A DNA stretch of 64,000 nucleotides from an uncultured Pseudomonadota bacterium (GTDB lineage: Bacteria > Pseudomonadota > Alphaproteobacteria > Rs-D84). Positions 27,567 to 35,512 of this stretch are shown here, piece after piece. Below the pieces are notes generated by a model. That model saw only the letters and a list, made by a program, of their open reading frames with translations, was not told the origin of the DNA and made no database searches. The first letter of the stretch is position 1, and each line of letters begins with the position of its first letter. Made by a program: the position numbers and the translations under genes. Location of the stretch: contig OOHM01000001.1 of the NCBI GenBank assembly GCA_900320405.1, positions 288,394 through 352,393 on the forward strand, given 5' to 3'.

Positions 27567-28232
27567 ATGGCGCGTGGGATTATATATATTTTAACCAATG
27601 ATGCGATGCCTGGTTACATCAAAATTGGGCGCACAGATAAAACGGTTGAACAACGCATGAAGCAACTTGATAAAACTGGCGTGCCATTGCCATTTAGATG
27701 CCATTTTGCTGTCAGGGTTGATAATTACGAAGAAAATGAGGCATATGCACACAGAATCTTTGCCGGTAGCCGCGTAAGATCAAATCGTGAATTCTTTAGA
27801 GTTGCACCGGAAGATGCGGTTGCTTTGTTAGAAGTACTTGCCAAAGGGTTCAAAGGCGAAGAGATAAAAACAGACAATACCATGTTTGGTGAAGATGGTG
27901 TGGTGAAAGATGAAGATATCCAAACAACATCCGATAAGAAAGGTAAAAAACAATACGATTTTGCTGCGGTTGGTATCAAGCCTGGGGCGACATTGGAATT
28001 TGCGCGTACATTGAAAAATGGCACGGTTTTGAAATGCACAGTGAACGATTCCACGCATAAAAAGAAGGTATCGTTCAACGGTACGGATTATTCCTTGTCT
28101 GAATTGGCCAGAAAGATCATGAAAGAACATTTTGCCACCAATTGGAAACAATATCGTGGACCGGATTTCTTTAAATACAAAGGCGAAATTTTGACCGAAC
28201 GCAAGAACCGCATGTTGGGCGAAAGCGAATAA
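27567..28232 (+). CDS. T5orf172-type GIY-YIG protein with RAMA-like C-terminus
   Basis: 221 aa. Residues 4-80 form a GIY-YIG nuclease of the T5orf172 kind: GIIYILTN (4-11), YIKIGRT (17-23), R30 and SNREFFRV (about 73-80). A charged linker (~95-130) leads to a domain with VGIKPGATLEF, SLSELARKI and GPDFFKYKGEIL, which resembles RAMA modified-DNA reader modules. The pairing suggests a modification-aware nuclease. It has its own promoter and is the last rightward gene of the element. Confidence 0.75.
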   Translation: MARGIIYILTNDAMPGYIKIGRTDKTVEQRMKQLDKTGVPLPFRCHFAVRVDNYEENEAYAHRIFAGSRVRSNREFFRVAPEDAVALLEVLAKGFKGEEIKTDNTMFGEDGVVKDEDIQTTSDKKGKKQYDFAAVGIKPGATLEFARTLKNGTVLKCTVNDSTHKKKVSFNGTDYSLSELARKIMKEHFATNWKQYRGPDFFKYKGEILTERKNRMLGESE

Positions 28233-28237
28233 TCGGT

Positions 28238-28699
28238 TTAATTGGCTATTTTTTGCGATGGAATCAGAACAATGACTTTGATGTCTGTATGATCATTCAT
28301 CCATTGTATCGATCGTTGTTGGGCTATATTGGGCCGAACAGGGGTTATAAAGAAGATACGCTTAGCATCATTTTGGATGGCTGTGGCCAACATTTGACCG
28401 ATATCCGCATCGGTTATTGCGCTGGGTAATGTAACCAGAAGGGCCTTGGCACCGGATCTGTTGCCAGATATTGTTGCAATTTCGAATTTGCGCTGGTCGG
28501 ATTTATGGCTTGCGGCCATTTGAACGCATTTGTACATCAACCGGCGGAGTAACCACGCCTGGCGATTGGTTAATGCGCCATCTTGCGTGCGGCGTACAGC
28601 CGATTCCAATTCGCGCAAAGAACGACATGCGGCAAAATACAGCATCACAAAATCTGTGCGATGGTTAGGCGCAATATCATCAAAATGTTTGTATTTCAT
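28238..28699 (-). CDS. Hypothetical protein at the right end of the element
   Basis: 153 aa, AAGGAT before ATG 28699, convergent with the GIY-YIG gene five bases away. N-terminal half helical and basic (LRELESAVRRTQDGALTNRQAWLLRRLMYKC), C-terminal half an alternating strand/helix fold (ALLVTLPS, KRIFFITPV, DIKVIVLIPSQ), Rossmann- or Toprim-like in outline. No family recognised. GC looks higher than in the R-M genes, closer to the chromosome. Confidence 0.7.
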   Translation of the reverse strand: MKYKHFDDIAPNHRTDFVMLYFAACRSLRELESAVRRTQDGALTNRQAWLLRRLMYKCVQMAASHKSDQRKFEIATISGNRSGAKALLVTLPSAITDADIGQMLATAIQNDAKRIFFITPVRPNIAQQRSIQWMNDHTDIKVIVLIPSQKIAN

Positions 28700-28862
28700 A
28701 GACGATCCTTTTTAATGTCGTCGTAGTAAGCCGTAAATTTTCCCATTTGTCCAGTGAAAAGTGCAAAAAAATGTTAGATTTCCGGTGTGTTGCGGCTTTG
28801 TAATATGAAATCATATAGATATCAAAATAGATATCAAGATTGATCTTAATAGTGCGGATTCT

Positions 28863-28881
28863 GTGTAGCTATTGTGTAGCC
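28863..28881. repeat. Right-end GTGTAGC repeats
   Basis: Two octamers, GTGTAGCT (28863-28870) and GTGTAGCC (28874-28881), 11 bp apart, matching the left-end cluster at 11601-11690. Candidate integrase arm sites. The rest of 28700-28947 shows no gene. Confidence 0.45.
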
Positions 28882-28947
28882 AGAAGGTTGTTTCATGATG
28901 ATTTTTGATGTACCGTGGTGTGTGAAACATAGAAGTGTTAAGTAAAG

Positions 28948-28968
28948 AAAAATGCCGCAAACCTGCGG
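28948..28968 (-). terminator. tRNA-Asn terminator supplied by the element
   Basis: Minus-strand CCGCA/TGCGG stem (28968-28964 with 28959-28955) then CATTTTT. It mirrors the displaced terminator at 11316-11338. Confidence 0.65.
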
Positions 28969-28976
28969 GGTTTACG

Positions 28977-28992
28977 GCGGAAATCTTGGCTC
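28977..28992. repeat. Right attachment-site repeat
   Basis: Identical 16 bp to 11335-11350. It spans the last two acceptor-stem bases, the discriminator and the encoded CCA of tRNA-Asn plus ten bases beyond. Confidence 0.75.
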
Positions 28993-29062
28993 GGGCAGCT
29001 GGACTCGAACCAGCGACATACGGATTAACAGTCCGTTGTTCTACCGACTGAACTATGCCCGA
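28987..29062 (-). tRNA. tRNA-Asn (GTT)
   Basis: 76 nt including an encoded CCA. Acceptor TCGGGCA/TGCCCGA, anticodon loop CTGTTAATC with GTT, T-loop GGTTCGAGTCC. Its 3' end is the integration site of the 11351-28992 element. Confidence 0.95.
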
Positions 29063-29074
29063 ATAACGCGACTT

Positions 29075-29103
29075 ATAATATACTGAAAGTCCGCACAAGT
29101 CAA
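29075..29103 (-). promoter_or_regulatory. tRNA-Asn promoter
   Basis: Minus-strand TTGACT (29103-29098), 17-bp spacer, TATTAT (29080-29075), 12 bp before the tRNA. Confidence 0.7.
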
Positions 29104-29279
29104 GGACTTTCTAAACATTTTGTAAAGAATTTTCACATACCGCAAGAATCCGCCTTTCAAGGCAAATTCGGCCTCGGTATAGACAGGGTGTAGACTAGCA
29201 AAGATCAGGTAAAAAATACGAACTGTTTTAGCAAAAATACGTAGCATAATAGTTGTTAATACATAAATTGTGTGCCATG

Positions 29280-30227
29280 CTATAAACAACGCAATAGGTT
29301 TTTCAAAAATATTTCGGTATCTATACCATTAAGCGATGTCATAAATGCGAATTCGATATTCAAACGAGGTATAAAACCAATGATTGTATTTGTGCCGACT
29401 GTTTTACCACAATGGTATATAATTTTATAATTCTTGTGCTTTAATATTTGTAAACCGAATCCATATTTGGTATTTGTGCCATTAGGTAATATATTCGGCA
29501 CAGACATCTTGTGCACCAAAGGATTATGTTGAATAAAACAAAGATATTTTTCTAAGTCATGTATAGAAGAATAAAGTCCACCATCACCCTGGGTGGCGGT
29601 ATCAGGTCCTTGGTCGCAAACGATTATTCGATTGTTCCCTGTTATTTTATGCCCATATGCACGATTTTTTATTACAGAAACGCCTTCGGTGTACATAATA
29701 GAATTGTGCATGCCAGCGGGTGATAATATTGCATTACGGACGAAAACTGGTAATTTCTTCCCAGATATTTTCTCAATGATTTGTCCCAGGATAATGTATC
29801 CGCCATTACTGTACATGTATTTTGTGCCGGGTTTAAAATATCCATGGTTTAGTGTTTTTAAATATTCAAATACTTGTTGGTCGGTTATTTGTTTACGACC
29901 AATTTTAGGTCTGTCTTCATAATTAACGATTCCGGATGTATGGGTTAATAAATGACGAATGGTGATATTTTTCATATATTCCGGTAAATCATCAAAAATT
30001 TGTGATAAGGTTGTATTTATATTGACTGCACCAGATTCAATAAGTGTCAAAACAGAAAATGCAACAAATTGTTTTGTTACAGATGCCATGCGAAAATTCG
30101 TGTAAGAATTAGTATCTTTGCCACCGTATTTTTCAATACATACTTGCTTAGTTTTAAGATACAAGGCATATTGTTGTCGTGAATCAATCACAGTATTGTG
30201 CAACAATCTATGCAACGATATTTTCAT
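29280..30227 (-). CDS. Serine hydrolase of the class C beta-lactamase/PBP-like family
   Basis: 315 aa. ATG 30227 has GGGATG eight bases upstream; an ATG at 30236 is in frame. Motifs of the Beta-lactamase (PF00144) fold: SVTK (the S-x-x-K nucleophile, about residue 50), HLLTHTSGI, YSNGGY (Y-x-N) and HCGKT (H-x-G) near the end. No signal peptide is evident, unlike periplasmic relatives, so a cytoplasmic esterase or peptidase is possible. It stands alone; the 217 bp to the tRNA show nothing but the tRNA promoter. Confidence 0.85.
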   Translation of the reverse strand: MKISLHRLLHNTVIDSRQQYALYLKTKQVCIEKYGGKDTNSYTNFRMASVTKQFVAFSVLTLIESGAVNINTTLSQIFDDLPEYMKNITIRHLLTHTSGIVNYEDRPKIGRKQITDQQVFEYLKTLNHGYFKPGTKYMYSNGGYIILGQIIEKISGKKLPVFVRNAILSPAGMHNSIMYTEGVSVIKNRAYGHKITGNNRIIVCDQGPDTATQGDGGLYSSIHDLEKYLCFIQHNPLVHKMSVPNILPNGTNTKYGFGLQILKHKNYKIIYHCGKTVGTNTIIGFIPRLNIEFAFMTSLNGIDTEIFLKNLLRCL

Positions 30228-30267
30228 ATTTAACATCCCACACTACGAAAATTGTACCATAAATAAC

Positions 30268-30471
30268 ATGTTATTACAACGGGTAATGTTACACCTGGCC
30301 TTTAGGGTGGAAATTTTAGGGGTATGCGCCAGAGTTAATATTGATTTCTTTACCACAGAACGCGGACACAACCACCATTGCGTGAATTGGGGCGCGATCG
30401 GGCGCAACAGTTCTTATGTCGTTATCGGTCTGGAAAAATACAAAAAATGTCGATTGATTTATGATTTGTAA
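30268..30471 (+). CDS. Possible small ORF or gene remnant
   Basis: 67 codons from ATG 30268, no clear SD. The last 40 residues (VNIDFFTTERGHNHHCVNWG..., ending KKCRLIYDL) have the composition of a real protein end with His/Cys spacing, yet no family is recognised. It may be the 3' remnant of a lost gene, disrupted by the divergent serine hydrolase region. Confidence 0.3.
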   Translation: MLLQRVMLHLAFRVEILGVCARVNIDFFTTERGHNHHCVNWGAIGRNSSYVVIGLEKYKKCRLIYDL

Positions 30472-30515
30472 ATAATTATAATTTGACTGTATCACGGCAG
30501 AAAAGGAGACACAAT

Positions 30516-31541
30516 ATGAAATGGGCAATTTTATTTGTAATTATCGTAGTTTTGTTGGGTTTGTTGGGATATTTATTTATTCCGTGTAACAGATGGGACA
30601 ATGTGTTTCCAAAAAATCCAGATGTTGTCACGCAAAAGGTACATTTTCATAATCGATACGGTATAGAATTGGTTGGTGACTTATATATGCCGAAAAACAA
30701 GACAGGTGAAAAGATGCCTGCAATTGCGATATCTGGTCCTTTTGGGGCGGTCAAAGAACAATCGTCCGGCCTGTACGCCCAAGAAATGGCATCGCGTGGG
30801 TTTATAACATTGGCGTTTGACCCATCTTTTACCGGGGAAAGTGGCGGTAATGTTCGTTATGTCGCGTCTCCGGATATAAACACCGAAGACTTTTCTGCGG
30901 CGGTGGATTACTTGGCAAATCGTGATGATGTTGATGCCGATAAAATTGGTATAATTGGTATATGTGGTTGGGGTGGTATGGCAATCAACGCGGCCGCAAT
31001 GGATACCAGAATCAAGGCCACAGTCGCATCAACTATGTATGATATGACGCGTATTTCTGCCAAGGGTTATTATGACGCTGATGATAATGCCGATGCCAGA
31101 TATGCCAACAAGGTTGCAATGAATAATCAAAGAACAATTGATTACAAAAACGGCAAATATGAATTGGCCGGTGGTGTGGTTGACCCGGTGCCGGATGATG
31201 CACCGCAATTTGTCAAAGATTATTATGCATACTATAAAACACCCCGCGGTTATCATAAACGTTCACTGAATTCAAATGGTGGTTGGAATAAAACCAGTTC
31301 TTTGTCTTTTATCAATATGCCGATTTTGCAATACGCCGATGAAATTCGCAGTCCTGTGTTGGTGGTTCATGGTGAAAAGGCGCACAGTCGGTATTTCAGC
31401 GAGGGCGCATACGCCAAGTTAAAGGGCGATAACAAAGAACTAATGATTATTCCGGGTGCAAACCATATTGATTTATATGACAATATGGAAAAAATACCGT
31501 TTGATAAAATTGAACAATTTTTCAAAACGCATTTGAAATAA
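30516..31541 (+). CDS. Membrane-anchored or exported alpha/beta hydrolase
   Basis: 341 aa, AAAAGGAG before ATG 30516. N-terminal hydrophobic helix (ILFVIIVVLLGLLGYLFIP) then an alpha/beta-hydrolase: AIAISGPFGAVKEQ (oxyanion region), GICGWGG (nucleophile elbow with Cys in place of Ser, as in dienelactone hydrolases), VLVVHGEKAHSR (Asp/Glu loop) and GANHIDLYD (His). This matches a YcjY-like hydrolase group. Its stop overlaps the next ATG, starting a run of five genes. Confidence 0.8.
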   Translation: MKWAILFVIIVVLLGLLGYLFIPCNRWDNVFPKNPDVVTQKVHFHNRYGIELVGDLYMPKNKTGEKMPAIAISGPFGAVKEQSSGLYAQEMASRGFITLAFDPSFTGESGGNVRYVASPDINTEDFSAAVDYLANRDDVDADKIGIIGICGWGGMAINAAAMDTRIKATVASTMYDMTRISAKGYYDADDNADARYANKVAMNNQRTIDYKNGKYELAGGVVDPVPDDAPQFVKDYYAYYKTPRGYHKRSLNSNGGWNKTSSLSFINMPILQYADEIRSPVLVVHGEKAHSRYFSEGAYAKLKGDNKELMIIPGANHIDLYDNMEKIPFDKIEQFFKTHLK

Positions 31542-31885
31542 TGAAACAAAAGGTTATAAACTTTATAAATAAAAATTATAATGTCGCCCCAGAATATTTG
31601 TGGCGACGTTATCCAACATATTGTGTGTTTCGACATCGGGACAATAATAAATGGTTCGCTTTGGTTGCCAATGTCCCGCGCAGCGTTTTGAAAATATCGG
31701 GCGATGGGGATATTGATATTATAAATGTCAAAACAGATGATGCAGAATTTTTTCGCGGCGTCAATGGGGTTTTGCCTGCATATCATATGAACAAAAATCA
31801 TTGGGTTACAATATTATTAGACGGCACATTACCAATAAAAAACATTCAAAAACTGATTGAAATATCATACAAATTGACAATGTGA
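31541..31885 (+). CDS. MmcQ/YjbR family protein
   Basis: 114 aa, overlapping the hydrolase stop by one base. Typical MmcQ/YjbR series: EYLWRRYPTYCVFRH, NKWFALV, IINVKTDD, LPAYHMNKNHWVTILLDG. Members bind DNA or serve unknown small-molecule roles. The protein has full family length. Confidence 0.85.
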   Translation: MKQKVINFINKNYNVAPEYLWRRYPTYCVFRHRDNNKWFALVANVPRSVLKISGDGDIDIINVKTDDAEFFRGVNGVLPAYHMNKNHWVTILLDGTLPIKNIQKLIEISYKLTM

Positions 31886-31958
31886 TTTTCTTGGGGTTTT
31901 TGTTGAATGTCGATTATTCGAATATTACTGTTTTGTCGTTTAAAAAGGAGAAAGGCAG

Positions 31959-32474
31959 ATGAAATCTATTGTTTTATATTTTTCGCGCATTGGACAAAAT
32001 TATTCCGGTGGTTCCATTGTTAATTTAACCATTGGAAATACCGCGGTTGTGGCCGAATATATTCGTGATATTGTGGGGGCCGATTTGTTTGAAATTGACC
32101 CCGTAAATGATTATCCGGTTGATTATTATGAATGTACTGATGTGGCCAAGGACGAATTGCGTGCAAATGCGCGACCGGCCGTTCGTAAAATGCCGGGCGA
32201 TTTATTAGAATATGACACGGTGTTTGTTGGTGGGCCGATTTGGTGGGGAACGTACCCAATGCCGATGTTCACGGTTTTGGAAAAAATAGATTGGTCTGGT
32301 AAAACGGTTATGCCTTTTTCTACACATGAGGGTTCTGGTCTGGGTAATGTTGAACGCGATATGAAAAAATTGTGTGTTGGTGCGGATGTAAAGCCTGGAT
32401 TGGCAATTTACGGTTCAAATGCGGGCAACGCAAAATTGGATGTTGAAAATTGGATAAAAAATAATCTAAAATAA
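31959..32474 (+). CDS. Flavodoxin
   Basis: 171 aa with AAAAAGGAG ahead of ATG 31959. Flavodoxin_4 pattern: VLYFSRIGQNYSGG (phosphate loop variant), GNTAVVAEYI, DTVFVGGPIWWGTYPMPM and PFSTHEGSGLG (FMN-binding loops). No signal peptide, so cytoplasmic. Sits beside an exported flavodoxin and a DUF362 protein. Confidence 0.9.
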   Translation: MKSIVLYFSRIGQNYSGGSIVNLTIGNTAVVAEYIRDIVGADLFEIDPVNDYPVDYYECTDVAKDELRANARPAVRKMPGDLLEYDTVFVGGPIWWGTYPMPMFTVLEKIDWSGKTVMPFSTHEGSGLGNVERDMKKLCVGADVKPGLAIYGSNAGNAKLDVENWIKNNLK

Positions 32475-32496
32475 AACAAACACAATGGAGGGGTTT

Positions 32497-33039
32497 ATGA
32501 AAAAATTATTTATGACAATTGCAATTTGTATGGCGGGTGTGAGTGCCGCAAGTGCAAAAAATTTAACTGTGTATTTTTCGGTTTCTGGGAATACGGAAAG
32601 ATTGGCAAATGCGATTTATGAAAATGCCGGGGGCGATATCGTTCGTATTGAACCGGTTGTTGCATACCCTGTTGATGATTATCATAACAAAAGTTTCACC
32701 GAATTGGCACAAACCGAAAAAAGTGAACAGGCCCGTCCAGAAATCAAAGATATTGATTTGAATCTGGATGAATACGATACAATATTTATTGGGTATCCAA
32801 TATGGTGGGGCTCGATGCCGATGGCGGTGTATACTTTTTTTGATAAATATGATTTATCGAACAAAACAATCGCGCCGTTCAATACCCACGAAGGGTCGGG
32901 TGCCGGCGATACGCATGGCGAAATTGCGCGTTTGGAACCAAATGCCAAAATTGCGGCGGGATTGTCTGTATATGGCACCAATACATCAGATGATCAAACA
33001 GAAACAATCAAATCGTGGTTAGAAAAGATAGAAGATTAA
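32497..33039 (+). CDS. Exported flavodoxin-like protein
   Basis: 180 aa. ATG 32497 with GGAGGGG. Signal peptide MKKLFMTIAICMAGVSAASA, then VYFSVSGNTERLA (FMN phosphate loop), DTIFIGYPIWWGSMPM and PFNTHEGSG. It is a paralogue of the cytoplasmic flavodoxin encoded upstream. Export of a flavodoxin by Sec implies FMN loading or function in the periplasm. Confidence 0.88.
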   Translation: MKKLFMTIAICMAGVSAASAKNLTVYFSVSGNTERLANAIYENAGGDIVRIEPVVAYPVDDYHNKSFTELAQTEKSEQARPEIKDIDLNLDEYDTIFIGYPIWWGSMPMAVYTFFDKYDLSNKTIAPFNTHEGSGAGDTHGEIARLEPNAKIAAGLSVYGTNTSDDQTETIKSWLEKIED

Positions 33040-33060
33040 AAACATACATACGGGGGAAAA

Positions 33061-34011
33061 ATGAAAAAAACAATAATTGCTACACTGGGATGCGCCGCGG
33101 CGATTGCCACGGGTGCCGGAATACATTATGCAACCGCATCAAATGATGTGCCGGTTGTATATTTTACGCGGGACATATCGCCAGAGGGCCTTGTGCGTGC
33201 ATATAACGCGTTAAATTGGACACCAAAGGGCAAGGTTGGTATTAAAATGAGTACAGGTGAATCTGCAAAAACAAATTACCTGCGCCCAGAATTGATAAAA
33301 GAATTGGTGACCAAATTGGACGGCACAATCGTTGAATGTAATACTGCGTACGGCGGCAATCGCAGTGACAGTGAATCACATTGGGCGGCAATTCGTGAAC
33401 GCGGATTTCTGGATGTTGCGCCCGTTGATATTATGGACGAAGAAGGTTCAATGACATTGCCGGTGAAAGATGGGAATATATTGCAAGAAAACTATGTTGG
33501 AACGCATTTTGCCAATTATCCGTCTTATATTGTTCTGTCACATTTCAAGGGGCATCAAATGGCCGGTTTTGGTGGCGCATTGAAAAACATTTCAATCGGT
33601 TTTGCGTCGTCTATGGGTAAAAAATGGATTCACAGTGGCGGTACATCCAAAGAATCTATGTGGGGCGGGGAACAAAACGCGTTCCTAGAGGCAATGGCGG
33701 ATGCAGATAAAGCGGTCACAGATTATGTTGGACATGACAATATGGTCTATATCAATGTGTTAAACAGAATCAGTATAGATTGCGATTGTAATGCGAACCC
33801 TGCGGAACCGGATATTCACGACATTGGAATCTTGGTATCACGTGACCCGGTGGCAATTGACCAGGCAGGTATTGATATGGTGTCTGTTGCAGACGGGAAT
33901 CAAAAACTGATGGAACGTATTGCGCAACAAAACGGTCTGCATATATTAGAAGCCGCCGAAAAAATCGGTGTTGGGTCGCGAAAGTATAAATTAGTGGATC
34001 TTGATGAGTAG
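33061..34011 (+). CDS. Exported DUF362 protein
   Basis: 316 aa, GGGGG ahead of ATG 33061. Signal peptide MKKTIIATLGCAAAIATGAGIHYATA. Body: VGIKMSTGESAKTNYLRPELI, YGGNRSDSESH, VLSHFKGHQMAGFGGALKNISIG and CDCNANPAEPDIHDIGILVSRDPVAIDQ. This is the DUF362 family; the usual C-terminal ferredoxin part is absent, only CDC near residue 241 remains. Together with the two flavodoxins it points to a periplasmic redox function, unproven. Confidence 0.82.
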   Translation: MKKTIIATLGCAAAIATGAGIHYATASNDVPVVYFTRDISPEGLVRAYNALNWTPKGKVGIKMSTGESAKTNYLRPELIKELVTKLDGTIVECNTAYGGNRSDSESHWAAIRERGFLDVAPVDIMDEEGSMTLPVKDGNILQENYVGTHFANYPSYIVLSHFKGHQMAGFGGALKNISIGFASSMGKKWIHSGGTSKESMWGGEQNAFLEAMADADKAVTDYVGHDNMVYINVLNRISIDCDCNANPAEPDIHDIGILVSRDPVAIDQAGIDMVSVADGNQKLMERIAQQNGLHILEAAEKIGVGSRKYKLVDLDE

Positions 34012-34021
34012 TTTTTGGTTA

Positions 34022-34045
34022 AAAATCCGCCGTCCGGCGGATTTT
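34022..34045. terminator. Bidirectional terminator
   Basis: Ten-bp stem 34022-34031 with 34036-34045, loop GTCC, with A- and T-runs; shared by the DUF362 gene and ogt. Confidence 0.85.
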
Positions 34046-34540
34046 TTAATCGATACGCACCCCTTCGTGGCGCAATAATGCAATTTTATTTTTGATTCCA
34101 CCGTTGTATCCGGTAATTTCACCGTGTGCCCCAATAACACGATGACACGGAATAATGATACATATTGGGTTCCAACCGATTGCACCACCAACCGCCCGTG
34201 CAGAAACCCGTGAAACCCCGATTTTGCGTGAAACCTTATTTGCAATTTCCTTGTATGATATTGTTGTGCCAAATGGAATTTGTTTTATTGCATCGATGGT
34301 CGCGCGTCTGAATGGTGTTATACCGTTCAATTTGTGCTTTGGTATCCAATTCGGGATGTCGCCACCAAAATACATATCCAACCATTGGCGCGTTTCATCC
34401 GCTATTGGTGTGTCAAATTGTTCCGGTGTGTCCGTGGGTGCATTTTCTGTGAAGCGCAACCCGACAAGGCAATCACCATCAATACCAACCATTATGTTGG
34501 AAAATCCGGCCGGTGTTTGGTAAATAAAATTTTGAATCAT
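34046..34540 (-). CDS. ogt: Methylated-DNA--protein-cysteine methyltransferase
   Basis: 164 aa from ATG 34540, 16 bp after the SDR stop; a longer frame to 34783 would overlap the SDR gene and is not homologous. Transfers O6-methyl or O4-methyl groups from DNA to its own Cys: IIIPCHRVIG holds the acceptor Cys, preceded by the HTH (TTISYKEIANKV) and the arginine-finger-like RAVGGAIGWNP. Last gene before a shared terminator. Confidence 0.92.
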   Translation of the reverse strand: MIQNFIYQTPAGFSNIMVGIDGDCLVGLRFTENAPTDTPEQFDTPIADETRQWLDMYFGGDIPNWIPKHKLNGITPFRRATIDAIKQIPFGTTISYKEIANKVSRKIGVSRVSARAVGGAIGWNPICIIIPCHRVIGAHGEITGYNGGIKNKIALLRHEGVRID

Positions 34541-34556
34541 ATTATACAGGCGTTGG

Positions 34557-35348
34557 TTAATGCGGGCGTTTGTTGAACAGGTATGTGAATCGTGCGCCGA
34601 CATACCGTCCAATGAAACGTGACATAAATGCGACAATTTTCCACTTTGGTCGCCACAGCGCAATTTTGCGACTGCGTTCACTTGCGCGCAATGCGTGTGC
34701 AACAACACGGCATGGGTCGCATCCGTGTAAAACCTCTGTGCGTTTGCCGTTGCTGGCCACATTTGCAAAATTTGTGCTGACACTGCCGGGGCACATGGCG
34801 CATACAGAAATTCCGCGTTCTTTTAACTCGGCCGCCAATGCGATACTAAACGACAATACATATGATTTTGTCGCGGCGTATACTGCAAAGTTTCCCAACG
34901 GCAAAAATGCCGCCAAAGACGCCACATTTATAATGCGCCCACCGCGTTGCATATGCGGCAATGCGAACCCGCAAATGCCGGTCAGGGCGGTGCAGTTCAA
35001 ATCGACCATCATCATTTCGCGTTTGGGGTCTGTTTCAACAAAGGGGCCATATGTGCCGAACCCTGCATTATTTATAAGTAAATCGATTACAAATTTACCT
35101 TTTTTATGTTCCGTGTCCAAAATGTCTTTGATATGCCCCGCGCCGTCCGCACCGCACAAATCCGTTGCGAAAGTACGCACGGTAATATTTTTGCCCGAAA
35201 GTGTTTTGGCAAATTCGGATAACTTATCTGCCTCGCGTGCGATAAGCCACATTTCACGATTTTCGATTGATTTTTGGGCATAAATCTGGCGGGCGAACTC
35301 TGCGCCCATACCCGAACTGGCCCCTGTAATAATGATAATTCTTTTCAT
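34557..35348 (-). CDS. Short-chain dehydrogenase/reductase
   Basis: 263 aa, ATG 35348. Rossmann TGASSGMGAEFA (about 8-19), LINNAGFGTYG, catalytic S-YAATK (Y and K of YxxxK) and the CPGSV loop. NAD(P)-dependent oxidoreductase of the DltE/YqjQ-like 'SDR' group; the substrate is unknown. Paired in operon with ogt, divergent from rpsA. Confidence 0.88.
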   Translation of the reverse strand: MKRIIIITGASSGMGAEFARQIYAQKSIENREMWLIAREADKLSEFAKTLSGKNITVRTFATDLCGADGAGHIKDILDTEHKKGKFVIDLLINNAGFGTYGPFVETDPKREMMMVDLNCTALTGICGFALPHMQRGGRIINVASLAAFLPLGNFAVYAATKSYVLSFSIALAAELKERGISVCAMCPGSVSTNFANVASNGKRTEVLHGCDPCRVVAHALRASERSRKIALWRPKWKIVAFMSRFIGRYVGARFTYLFNKRPH

Positions 35349-35373
35349 GAGCCTAAGTGTATTACAAAAAGGC

Positions 35374-35402
35374 TTGATTTTCAACAAAAAAGTCTATATA
35401 AT
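35374..35402 (+). promoter_or_regulatory. rpsA: rpsA promoter
   Basis: TTGATT (35374-35379), 17-bp spacer, TATAAT (35397-35402); ~105-nt leader with a small CCGC/GCGG hairpin. Confidence 0.75.
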
Positions 35403-35512
35403 GCGTGCTGATTTCGTGGGCGGGCGCGGAATCGGTCCGATTAACCCCGCAAGACCTCGCGGTTTTCTGCAAAAAAGTATGGCTGCGATGGCAAACTTTG
35501 TATGAATTTATA

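Larger units (their letters stand above)
11351..28992. mobile_element. tRNA-Asn integrative element carrying defence-like cargo
   Basis: Bounded by the 16-bp repeats at 11335-11350 and 28977-28992. It encodes an AlpA/Xis-like HTH protein and a P4-type tyrosine integrase and is visibly AT-richer than the flanks. Cargo: DUF488/dual-OB pair, RloA/RloB-like pair, type I R-M with membrane proteins, STAS-GHKL/DUF4325/PIN cassette and GIY-YIG protein. No relaxase, coupling protein, capsid or terminase is seen, so it needs help to move or is a degenerate island. Confidence 0.75.

Noticed and set aside
11351..28992. Prophage
   Set aside because: No terminase, portal, capsid, tail or lysis gene in the element.
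29053..29289. Minus-strand frame overlapping tRNA-Asn and its promoter
   Set aside because: TTG start, no SD, and it runs into the tRNA gene.
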